From Pseudomonadaceae bacterium (GTDB lineage: Bacteria; Pseudomonadota; Alphaproteobacteria; UBA2136; UBA6156): 64,000 bases of DNA. Numbering within the stretch: the stretch's first letter is position 1; each line of letters starts with the position of its first letter. The notes under the pieces were generated by a model that had not been told where the DNA came from, made no database searches, and saw only the letters and a list, made by a program, of their open reading frames with translations. The translations under genes and the position numbers were made by a program. The stretch lies in contig JACKLD010000012.1 of assembly GCA_024236095.1 (NCBI GenBank), forward strand, positions 372,001 through 436,000, in the 5' to 3' direction. Of the stretch, positions 8,159-14,856 are shown piece after piece.

Positions 8159-9148
8159 TTAAGGAAGGTATTCCAATACCTTGAACAGACTCCCCATCTC
8201 GTTGGGGTGCAAAAGGCGGTGCAGACTGCCCTGTGTTTCGGCAGAGGTGATACTTGCTTCGGCAAGGTTCAAGAGCCCGTGCTGCATCAGAAAGGGGGTG
8301 AGATCGGTGAGGCTACAATGGTTGGTGCCAAGCATAGCCGCAACATGGTCAAAATTGACGTGGGCGGTGAGGTCGGTTTCTCCCGGCAGGTGCAGGGGAG
8401 AAACCTGCGTATGGCGGTGAACCGCCTGCAACGTGCTGCCACCAGCCGCTTGGGCGGCGCCATAATCAACCAACAGCGCTGCCTGAAGGCCCGGCAAAGC
8501 CCTCAGCCCCTGCAGCCATGCGGTCTGGGCGGGGCTGTCCTCGGCAGTCACGGAGTCTTCCGGATGAGAGAAAGCCAAACGCCCTTCCCGCAGCAACACC
8601 CCGCGTTCCTCCTCTCCGCAGAACTGGCGGATGGGGAAGGCATCGAGGAGCTCGTTGGCGATGACGCATGTTGGAATGTTGGAAGGTTCGATGTTCGATG
8701 TTCGAATGTCGGTGCTCCAGTGGCATTGGGGAAAGGGTTGGAGGGTTTGTTGTTGGAGGGCTGTGAGGGTGGGGGAGGTTTCCACCAACCATGGCTGGCA
8801 GACGGCGTAACAGGCGGGGTGGGCGGTGTGCAGGTGGGAGAGCAAACTGTGCATCAACGCGCCGTTGCCGGGGCCCGTTTCAATCAGCCGGAGGACGTCG
8901 GGTTGGCCGGCCTGCTGCCATTGCCGCACCACCCAGTTGCCCAGCGTGGCGCCGAACAGCGGGGTGAGCAGCGGCGCGGTGGTGAAATCCAGCCCCTTGG
9001 GATGCTCTGGCGAAGTAAAGTTGAGGCCGCGGGTGTAGTAGCCGTGGGTGGCATCGTACAGGCAAGCGGCCACGTAGGCTTCGACCGTTAGCGGAAGCTG
9101 GCAGGCAAGCCATCCCGGCACGAGGCTAGCGGGCACGGGATGCGACAT
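8159..9148 (-). CDS. SAM-dependent methyltransferase, MidA/NDUFAF7 family
   Basis: 329 residues. Family features: MTVEAYVAACLYD-like N-terminus, HGYYTRG, FTTAPLLTPLFGATLGNWVVRQW, the SAM-binding IETGPGNGALM, and VIANELLDAFPIRQF. The eukaryotic relative methylates an arginine of complex I subunit NDUFS2; the bacterial target is not established. The start at 9148 overlaps lgt by 23 bp. The segment DIRTSNIEPSNIPT just before VIANELLDA has no counterpart in the family and is the translation of a dispersed TCGAACAT repeat (8668-8711), which keeps the frame open. Confidence 0.88.
   Translation of the reverse strand: MSHPVPASLVPGWLACQLPLTVEAYVAACLYDATHGYYTRGLNFTSPEHPKGLDFTTAPLLTPLFGATLGNWVVRQWQQAGQPDVLRLIETGPGNGALMHSLLSHLHTAHPACYAVCQPWLVETSPTLTALQQQTLQPFPQCHWSTDIRTSNIEPSNIPTCVIANELLDAFPIRQFCGEEERGVLLREGRLAFSHPEDSVTAEDSPAQTAWLQGLRALPGLQAALLVDYGAAQAAGGSTLQAVHRHTQVSPLHLPGETDLTAHVNFDHVAAMLGTNHCSLTDLTPFLMQHGLLNLAEASITSAETQGSLHRLLHPNEMGSLFKVLEYLP
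8668..8711. repeat. TCGAACAT-type repeat inside midA
   Basis: On the coding strand it reads imperfect tandem copies of TCGAACAT/ACATTCC and encodes RTSNIEPSNIPT. The same unit occurs intergenically at 2040-2076, 48835-48877 and 53025-53060, and in glmS at 47041-47078. Confidence 0.75.
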
Positions 9149-9926
9149 AAAGGAACACCAACCCCACCACCAACATCGGCAAACTGAGCAATTGGCCTTG
9201 GGTGAGTTGCAGGCCCATGTAGGTGTGGGTGATTTCCGGCGTGCGGAAGTTTTCCACGAAGATGCGGGCAAGGGCGTAGCCTGTCAGAAACACGCCGCTG
9301 GGTTGGTAGCGGGTGATGCCCTTACGGGTGGTCAGCCAAAGGAGGGCAAAGAGGACGAGGCCTTCCAGCCCGGCCTCATACAGTTGGCTGGGGTGGCGCG
9401 GTTGTGGGCCTGCGTGGGGGAAGACCATCGCCCACGGCAACTCGGGGCTGGTCACGCGCCCCCACAGCTCGCCGTTGATGAAGTTGGCAATGCGCCCGAA
9501 AAACAGGCCGATGGGCAGCACCGGCGTGATGCGGTCGGCGAGGTCGAGCGGATGGATGCGGTGTTTCCACGCCACCCAGAACATCGCCAGCACCACGCCG
9601 ATGACGCCGCCGTGGAAACTCATGCCGCCTTCCCATACGCGGAAGGGGTAGGTGGGGTCGGCGGCCAGCAGGCCGAAGCCGTAGGTTGGCAGGGCGTAAA
9701 ACAACACGTAGCCGAGACGGCCACCCAGCACCACGCCGAGAATGATGGCGAGGAAGGCGTTTTCCATGGTGTCCGGCGAAAGGTTGCGGGCGGGGTGCCG
9801 GCTGGCCAAGCGCTTGGCCAGCCACAAGCCGCCCAGCATGCCCGCCACATAGGCAAGACCATACCAGCGCACCGCCACCGGGCCGAGTTGGAGGGCAATG
9901 GGGGAGATGTCGGGGAACGGAATCAT
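9126..9926 (-). CDS. lgt: Prolipoprotein diacylglyceryl transferase Lgt
   Basis: 266 residues, about seven membrane helices. Signature FFGRIANFINGELWGR is the Lgt motif around the essential Arg and Asn. VRWYGLAYVAGMLGG and YVLFYALPTYG at the N-terminal half, SFHGGVIGV and HPSQLYEAGLEG fit the family. The enzyme transfers diacylglycerol from phosphatidylglycerol to the lipobox Cys of prolipoproteins. The ATG at 9926 matches the usual N-terminus (MIPFPDISPIALQLGP); a longer frame starts at 9962. First gene of the lgt-midA-pgeF set. Confidence 0.95.
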   Translation of the reverse strand: MIPFPDISPIALQLGPVAVRWYGLAYVAGMLGGLWLAKRLASRHPARNLSPDTMENAFLAIILGVVLGGRLGYVLFYALPTYGFGLLAADPTYPFRVWEGGMSFHGGVIGVVLAMFWVAWKHRIHPLDLADRITPVLPIGLFFGRIANFINGELWGRVTSPELPWAMVFPHAGPQPRHPSQLYEAGLEGLVLFALLWLTTRKGITRYQPSGVFLTGYALARIFVENFRTPEITHTYMGLQLTQGQLLSLPMLVVGLVFLYVASRAR

Positions 9927-10010
9927 GCCCGCGATGCTAAAGCTATCGGCAGCGGTGCGCAAGGCGCTTGACAGGCTTTGCCATCCCGTTTATTCACGGC
10001 GGTGCACTTG

Positions 10011-10087
10011 GGGCCTATAGCTCAGTTGGTTAGAGCACTGTGTTGATAACGCAGGGGTCGGTGGTTCGAGTCCACCTGGGCCCACCA
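10011..10087 (+). tRNA. tRNA-Ile (anticodon GAU)
   Basis: 77 nt including an encoded CCA. Acceptor GGGCCUA pairs with UGGGCCC. The anticodon loop UUGAUAA gives GAU, and the T-arm is GGUGG-UUCGAGU-CCACC. In most proteobacteria this tRNA lies in the rRNA spacer; here no rRNA gene flanks it. Confidence 0.95.
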
Positions 10088-10130
10088 TTTTCCTTACGTT
10101 TTGGTGAAGACAGGTGCGGCTTGTTACGTT

Positions 10131-10206
10131 GGGCCTATAGCTCAGTTGGTAGAGCGCGTCGTTCGCAATGACGAGGTCAGCGGTTCGAATCCGCTTAGGT
10201 CCACCA
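10131..10206 (+). tRNA. tRNA-Ala (anticodon CGC)
   Basis: 76 nt with encoded CCA. Acceptor GGGCCUA pairs with UAGGUCC and has the G3-U70 wobble that defines alanine identity. The loop UUCGCAA gives anticodon CGC, reading GCG. The last 19 bases plus 8 bases beyond CCA are repeated exactly at 34370-34396, so the gene is the integration site of the downstream element and remained intact. Confidence 0.93.
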
Positions 10207-10214
10207 GTTTATTT
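10188..10214 (+). repeat. attL: direct repeat of the tRNA-Ala 3' end
   Basis: 27 bases identical to 34370-34396, starting in the T-arm (AATCCGCTTAGG) and running through CCACCA into GTTTATTT. The flanking bases differ on both sides (G versus C before, TTCG versus ACTC after). It marks the left boundary of the integrated element. Confidence 0.85.
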
Positions 10215-10243
10215 TTCGAACCTATCGCATACCGCCTGAAAGC

Positions 10244-10266
10244 CCCCGCAAATGCGGGATTTTTTG
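10244..10266 (+). terminator. Rho-independent terminator after tRNA-Ala
   Basis: CCCGC AAAT GCGGG followed by ATTTTTTG, 37 bases after the tRNA. It lies inside the element, so the element supplies the terminator for the tRNA transcript. A similar one at 36210-36232 may be the original. Confidence 0.8.
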
Positions 10267-10493
10267 TGCCTTCTGAGAGCTGATATAAGCCCCAAACCTC
10301 TCCAAGTAAGTCTTTTCTCTCTGAGATGAGGACAAGATAAATCGGCAGCCTTTTTATATTCAATGAGTTGTACGGTTCAAGTTCGTCTTTCAAACCGCCA
10401 CCCAAACTTTTGTACAAACCGTTTCGTCGGTTTGCGGCGGCTTCGCAAAGCTATGGGGATGAAGGCGGAAAACCGCCTGAAACAGGAGGTCCC

Positions 10494-10700
10494 ATGCCGA
10501 AGAAGAAACCCGTAAATCCCCTCCAATCTCCCGCCGAGCGTCTGGCCGCCGTGGCCGAGTTGCTGGCCCTGGGAATCGTGCGATTGGCTGCCCGAAACGA
10601 TGCCTCTCGAGAGAGAAAGAAAGCTGGACTTCCGCGGGCTTTGAAGCGTTCCTCCACATCAGAAAAACCCTTGAAAGGAAAGGAGAAATGCCATGGCTAG
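10494..10700 (+). CDS. Small basic protein of the recombinase module
   Basis: 68 residues, strongly basic (MPKKKPVNP... RERKKAG... KGKEKCHG). A perfect AGGAGG lies 6 bases before the ATG. It overlaps the DUF2924 gene by 8 bp, so it is the first gene of a three-gene coupled unit with DUF2924 and the recombinase. No domain recognised. A small ORF commonly precedes DUF2924 genes in alphaproteobacterial mobile elements, and I infer a DNA-binding accessory role. The stretch 10267-10493 upstream shows no gene. Confidence 0.6.
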   Translation: MPKKKPVNPLQSPAERLAAVAELLALGIVRLAARNDASRERKKAGLPRALKRSSTSEKPLKGKEKCHG

Positions 10701-11136
10701 TCTGGCTCTCCAGATTGCCCGATTGCCTGACCACAGCATGTCTGACCTGCGCTTGGTATGGCAGGAGGTGTTTGGCTTTCCATGCCCCCATGGCAACAAC
10801 CGGATGTACATGATGCGCCGGATTGCCCATGCCTGGCAGGTGAAACGGTATGGTGGCCTGAGCGAGTTGGACCTCAAGCGGCTGGCGGCGTATGTCGATG
10901 AAACCAGCCGCAAGACCAAAGGTGAGCATAAAGTGGTACGCCCCTTGCCGGGAACAGTAATTGTACGCCGCTGGCATGAGGTGGAGCATCAGGTGATGGT
11001 GTTGCGCAGCGGGTTTGAGTATCGGAACGTCCGCTACAACAGCCTCACCGAGATTGCCCGCGTGATTACAGGCACCCACCAGTCTGGCCCCCTGTTCTTT
11101 GGCCTCAGCCGTTCCAGCAAGGCGCGGCGCTCATGA
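10693..11136 (+). CDS. DUF2924 family protein
   Basis: 147 residues. The pattern SDLRLVWQEVFGFPCPHGNNRMYMMRRIAHAWQ, then LPGTVIVRRWHEVEHQVMVLRSGFEYRNVRYNSLTEIARVITGTHQSGPLFFGL, is the typical DUF2924 layout. The second half resembles a small beta fold that reads as 'R-x-W-x-G-x-x-H' in relatives. In alphaproteobacteria this family is almost always next to a serine recombinase, as here (ATGA overlap with the next gene), and is presumed to help it. Molecular function is not known to me. Confidence 0.8.
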   Translation: MASLALQIARLPDHSMSDLRLVWQEVFGFPCPHGNNRMYMMRRIAHAWQVKRYGGLSELDLKRLAAYVDETSRKTKGEHKVVRPLPGTVIVRRWHEVEHQVMVLRSGFEYRNVRYNSLTEIARVITGTHQSGPLFFGLSRSSKARRS

Positions 11137-12599
11137 AGCTAGCCCAGGCCAATTCTCCCTATCTCAAACCCAAGGTGCGCTGTGCGGTTTATACCCGCAA
11201 ATCCACTGACGAAGGGTTGGCCATGGAGTACAACTCACTTGATGCCCAACGGGATGCGGCGGAGGCGTACATCCGGTCCCAGCTGCATGAAGGATGGGTT
11301 TTGGTGCCCGAGCGCTATGACGACCCTGCCTATTCCGGTGGGACCATGGATCGTCCCGCCCTCCAGCGGCTGATGACCGATATCAAAGCCGGTCGGGTGC
11401 AGATGGTGGTGGTTTACAAGATTGACCGCCTGTCGCGCTCGCTGATGGATTTTGCCACCCTGGCACGGATGTTTGAGGAGCATGGGGCCAGCTTTGCCTC
11501 GGTGACCGAACAGTTCAGCACCGCCAATGCCATTGGTCGGCTGCACCTCAACATGATTCTGAGTTTTGCCCAATTCGAGCGGGAACTTGCAGGCGAACGC
11601 ATCCGCGACAAGTTTTCCGCCTCCAAAAAGAAGGGGATGTGGATGGGGGGCTATCCTCCCCTGGGGTACGATGTGGCCAACCGCCACCTGCTGGTCAACA
11701 CCCCTGAAGCTGAAACGGTGCGGTGGATCTTCCAGCGGTTTCTGGAACTGCGTTCATACCGTGAATTGGCCCGAGAATTAAACGCTGCAGGCCATCTCAG
11801 CAAGCTACTTGTTACCCAGCAGGGCAAACGCCGCGGGGGAAATCCGTTTACCCCGATGGCGGTCCACGCCATCCTTCGCAACCCCATTTACATTGGCAAA
11901 ATCAATGATCATGGCACTCTCTATGATGGGTTGCACGAAGCCATCATCTCCACCGATGTGTGGGAACGGGTCCAGAAATCCATCAAGGCATCGCGTTTCA
12001 AAGGGCGGACGCCTGGAAAAACCTCCAGCATCTTAAGGGGTATGGTCCATTGTGCCTGCTGTAAATCGTCGATGGCGCATACGTTCACCCGCAAGAAGGA
12101 TGGGCGTTTGTACCGCTATTTCACTTGCAGCACAATGCGGCGACGTGTCGATCGGCATTGCTCCATGCCTACGGTTTCAGCGGACGAGCTGGAAAAGACC
12201 GTCTTGACGCAACTGCAAAATCTCCTCCGTCAACCGCGGGTCATCACGCAGGTTTGGGAGAGCCTTCAGGGTATAGGGCATGCGTTCTCGGAAGAGGATG
12301 TTCGTCGCCAATTGGGCAACATGGCAGCGGTGTGGGACGAGCTATTTCCATTGGAGCAACGCAATCTCATTCAAATGTTGGTCCGTCGCGTGGAGATGTC
12401 TCCTCAGGGGGCGGACATCCACATGCACATAGATCGGATTGGAGAACTGATGGTGGAGAACAATCCCAAGGAGGAAATGTCTGATGAAGTCAACAAACGA
12501 AATGCCCAACCCCGTGATACACGTGCCCATGCGATACCAGCGCACCGGCGGGCGGATCATGGTGCTGGCTCCGCACGCGGATACGGACAGCCTCGATGA
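11133..12599 (+). CDS. Large serine recombinase (resolvase/invertase N-terminal domain)
   Basis: 488 residues. Catalytic domain about 15-165: AVYTRKSTDEG holds the nucleophile Ser24, followed by SLDAQRDAAEAYI, YDDPAYSGGTMDRPALQRLM, VYKIDRLSRSLMDF and SFAQFERELAGERIRDK. The recombinase domain about 175-285 includes GYPPLGYDV, ILRNPIYIGKI. A zinc ribbon near 305-345 has CACC and later Cys residues (FTCSTMRRRVDRHC). It would cut and religate the att sites with a 5' phosphoserine link, integrating or excising the element. Its last 39 codons overlap the next gene in another frame. It sits at the left end of the element, 0.9 kb from attL. Confidence 0.93.
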   Translation: MKLAQANSPYLKPKVRCAVYTRKSTDEGLAMEYNSLDAQRDAAEAYIRSQLHEGWVLVPERYDDPAYSGGTMDRPALQRLMTDIKAGRVQMVVVYKIDRLSRSLMDFATLARMFEEHGASFASVTEQFSTANAIGRLHLNMILSFAQFERELAGERIRDKFSASKKKGMWMGGYPPLGYDVANRHLLVNTPEAETVRWIFQRFLELRSYRELARELNAAGHLSKLLVTQQGKRRGGNPFTPMAVHAILRNPIYIGKINDHGTLYDGLHEAIISTDVWERVQKSIKASRFKGRTPGKTSSILRGMVHCACCKSSMAHTFTRKKDGRLYRYFTCSTMRRRVDRHCSMPTVSADELEKTVLTQLQNLLRQPRVITQVWESLQGIGHAFSEEDVRRQLGNMAAVWDELFPLEQRNLIQMLVRRVEMSPQGADIHMHIDRIGELMVENNPKEEMSDEVNKRNAQPRDTRAHAIPAHRRADHGAGSARGYGQPR

Positions 12600-12906
12600 G
12601 GGTGTGGTGGGCAAGGTGCTGGGTGCGGTGGAGGCCTATGCCACCCGCGACGAGCGCCTACAGGCCATGCTAGCGGCGGAGATCGATAAAGCCCGCCAGC
12701 ACGATGTGACGACCTTCGACAAGAACGACCTGTTCAGTAACCGTCTGCGGAGCAGTGTGCGACCGCTCATCACCTTCGCGGCCATGGCTTGGTACATCTA
12801 CGCCCGCCTGACCGGCATTCCCCTAGCCGGGGAGGACTATGCCATCATCGGCGGGGTAATGATGTTCTGGTTCGGGTTCAGGCCGTTTGAGAAAAGACAG
12901 GTTTGA
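12484..12906 (+). CDS. Chimeric ORF: recombinase-associated head, 3TM holin tail
   Basis: 140 residues. The first about 28 (PVIHVPMRYQRTGGRIMVLAPHAD) look like the R-GGR-I-V-P segment found at or after the C-terminus of this recombinase group. From about residue 32 the protein changes to a charged helix, then NRLRSSVRPLITFAAMAWYIYARLTGIPLAGEDYAIIGGVMMFWFGFRPFEKR, which fits the C-terminal two membrane helices and G-R-EK ending of GTA/phage 3TM holins. AAGGAGG lies 10 bases before the ATG. I read it as the scar of a deletion that joined the two ends of a former prophage. Whether it still makes an active protein is unknown. Confidence 0.6.
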   Translation: MKSTNEMPNPVIHVPMRYQRTGGRIMVLAPHADTDSLDEGVVGKVLGAVEAYATRDERLQAMLAAEIDKARQHDVTTFDKNDLFSNRLRSSVRPLITFAAMAWYIYARLTGIPLAGEDYAIIGGVMMFWFGFRPFEKRQV

Positions 12907-12908
12907 CT

Positions 12909-12922
12909 TTGATGTAGGTCAA
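12909..12922. promoter_or_regulatory. FNR-type box upstream of nnrS
   Basis: TTGATGTAGGTCAA, one mismatch from TTGAT-N4-ATCAA. It is centred 40.5 bp before the ATG at 12956. A TACAAC -10-like hexamer lies at 12944-12949, which places the transcription start at about the ATG itself. Confidence 0.7.
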
Positions 12923-12955
12923 GAAGATATGTCTCAAATTATCTACAACGGTCTT

Positions 12956-14152
12956 ATGAAAAATATTCATTCGGTTTCGCGGTATCTTTTCTCACTTGGT
13001 TTTAGGCCCTTTTTTTTAGGAGCAGGGGTTTATGCTGCGTGGTCGCTTATTGCATGGTTATCCGTTTATTTAGGGGGCGTTTCTATCCCTCATATATGGG
13101 ACGATGGCATGGTGTGGCATGCCCATGAGATGATTTATGGCTTTACGGCAGCGGTGATTGGGGGCTTTTTGTTGACGGCAGTGCCGAATTGGACCAAAGC
13201 CCGCCCTATACGGGCCTGGCCACTGATGGTGTTGTTTAGCCTGTGGTTAGTGGGGCGGTTAGTCATGCATTGCGGTTCGCTTTTACCCTGGGGGATTGTG
13301 GCTGCGTTAGATATGGTCTTTTTGCCTGCGGTGGGTTTAAGCCTATTACCCGCCGTGATACGTGGAAGCAGTGTGAGGAACTATGTTTTCTTTGTTATTC
13401 TGGCATTTATGACGCTGCTCAACGGTTTCATTCATGTGGGAATGCAAGGGTATGTGTTGTGGCTGGATGCTCATCAAGCCCTGCGTGCTGCCCTATTTTT
13501 GATTTGCCTGATGATCACCATTTTTGGCGGACGTGTGGTACCGATGTTTACCCGCAATGCCTTGAAAGTGAGTGAGGTTGACGTTGTGATGCGTGTTCAT
13601 CCACTTTTGGAAAAAGCCTCACTTGGTAGCGTGTTTATTCTTGTGGTTTTTGCGTTGATTGGACAGGCTGAGTCGGCATGGATGGGTTGGCTGGCTTTAA
13701 TGGTAGGAGCTTTGCATCTGTTCCGGTTGTTTGGCTGGCACGGGCATCGTACCCTCCGCATGCCGATTGTATGGGTTCTGCACGCAGGATATGGCTGGAT
13801 TGCCTTTGGTTTTTTAGCCTATGGATTGGCATTGTTGGTAGAGCCCTCCTTCATATTGGTCGCTTTACATATTTTAACCATTGGCGGCATTGGCACCATG
13901 ACATTGGCCATGATGAGCCGCGTGAGCCTTGGCCATACCGGGCACAAACTTCAGGCTGCCAAGGCCGTGGTTGCCGCCTATGCCCTTCTTCAAGTGGCTG
14001 TTCTCGTGAGAATTGCAGGTGGGTTGGGGTGGTTGGATTATACCCATGCGATTGCCCTTTCGGGCATGTTATGGAGCACAACCTTTGCCTTGTTTTCGGC
14101 TGTTTACTTACCTATTCTGCTACGGCCACGGGCCGATGGGCCTGCAGATTAA
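12956..14152 (+). CDS. nnrS: NnrS family membrane protein
   Basis: 398 residues, about 12 membrane helices. The opening LFSLGFRPFFLGAGVYA, the HAHEMIYGFTAAVIGGFLLTAVPNWT segment, GGRVVPMFTRN and HILTIGGIGTMTLAMMSRVSLGHTG are the NnrS signatures. NnrS is a haem- and copper-containing inner-membrane protein linked to relief of nitric-oxide stress during nitrate respiration. No Shine-Dalgarno sequence precedes 12956, and the upstream ATG at 12929 lies within the predicted promoter, so a leaderless start is likely. Convergent with nrdG (4-bp overlap). AT-rich relative to the recombinase genes. Confidence 0.9.
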   Translation: MKNIHSVSRYLFSLGFRPFFLGAGVYAAWSLIAWLSVYLGGVSIPHIWDDGMVWHAHEMIYGFTAAVIGGFLLTAVPNWTKARPIRAWPLMVLFSLWLVGRLVMHCGSLLPWGIVAALDMVFLPAVGLSLLPAVIRGSSVRNYVFFVILAFMTLLNGFIHVGMQGYVLWLDAHQALRAALFLICLMITIFGGRVVPMFTRNALKVSEVDVVMRVHPLLEKASLGSVFILVVFALIGQAESAWMGWLALMVGALHLFRLFGWHGHRTLRMPIVWVLHAGYGWIAFGFLAYGLALLVEPSFILVALHILTIGGIGTMTLAMMSRVSLGHTGHKLQAAKAVVAAYALLQVAVLVRIAGGLGWLDYTHAIALSGMLWSTTFALFSAVYLPILLRPRADGPAD

Positions 14153-14853
14153 AAGTTACGGAATGCGACCCTGACTTTGCGAGGAGTAGCGACAAACGCT
14201 TGATTCAGAATTATTTTCTGGGGTTCCAGATTTCCTAATGTTTCACCATGACGGTAATTTTGAACGTGATAGGTGCCCGTGTAGCCGCGCTGTTTCAGGT
14301 CATCCTGGATGGCCAGAATATCTATCTCGTTCAGGAGGTCGGTGTGCACCGTGGTCCGGATATCCAGCGCAATCTGAGATTGGTGAATAAGCAAATCCAA
14401 CGTTGTGCCAAACGCATCCCACAGGCTTTCGCGCAGGCCCGTCACCTGTTTAAATTTGGGCCGGGGTGCTTTGTAATCCATGGCCACCATGTCCAAAAGC
14501 CCTTCCGCAACCAAAGCCTGTACCACATCAGGGCGGGTACCGTTGGTGTCCAGCTTCAATCTGTAGCCAAGGGCTTTGACATCTTTGGCAAATGACACCA
14601 GGTGCGGGTGCAGCGTTGCCTCACCGCCCGAAAACACCACACCCGTCAGCCTTCCCTGCCGTTGCTGCAGGAAAGCGAGGATTTCGTCCCATGGTTTTAT
14701 ACCCACACTCCGCACCATCTCGGGGTTATGGCAGTAAGCGCAGCGCAGGTTGCACCCTGCAAACCAGACAATACAGGCCAATTCACCGGGGTAATCCAGT
14801 TGCGTAAAGGGGGTGAGGCTATACACCCCCACAGGTTTTGTGCAGGTTGCCAT
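14149..14853 (-). CDS. nrdG: Anaerobic ribonucleotide reductase activase NrdG (radical SAM)
   Basis: 234 residues. FAGCNLRCAYCHNPEM holds the CxxxCxxC [4Fe-4S]-SAM motif near residue 34; GVVFSGGEATLHP is the radical-SAM GGE motif. The enzyme generates the glycyl radical on NrdD. The protein is longer than E. coli NrdG (about 154 residues) and matches the longer NrdG type found with NrdD in many anaerobes. Starts 4 bp after the nrdD stop, so the two are co-transcribed. Confidence 0.92.
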   Translation of the reverse strand: MATCTKPVGVYSLTPFTQLDYPGELACIVWFAGCNLRCAYCHNPEMVRSVGIKPWDEILAFLQQRQGRLTGVVFSGGEATLHPHLVSFAKDVKALGYRLKLDTNGTRPDVVQALVAEGLLDMVAMDYKAPRPKFKQVTGLRESLWDAFGTTLDLLIHQSQIALDIRTTVHTDLLNEIDILAIQDDLKQRGYTGTYHVQNYRHGETLGNLEPQKIILNQAFVATPRKVRVAFRNF

Positions 14854-14856
14854 AGG

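Noticed and set aside
10142..10417. 91-codon minus-strand ORF ending SGFEPLTSSLRTTRSTN
   Set aside because: Its C-terminal part is the antisense of tRNA-Ala, a well-known spurious translation. The rest covers the terminator and att region.
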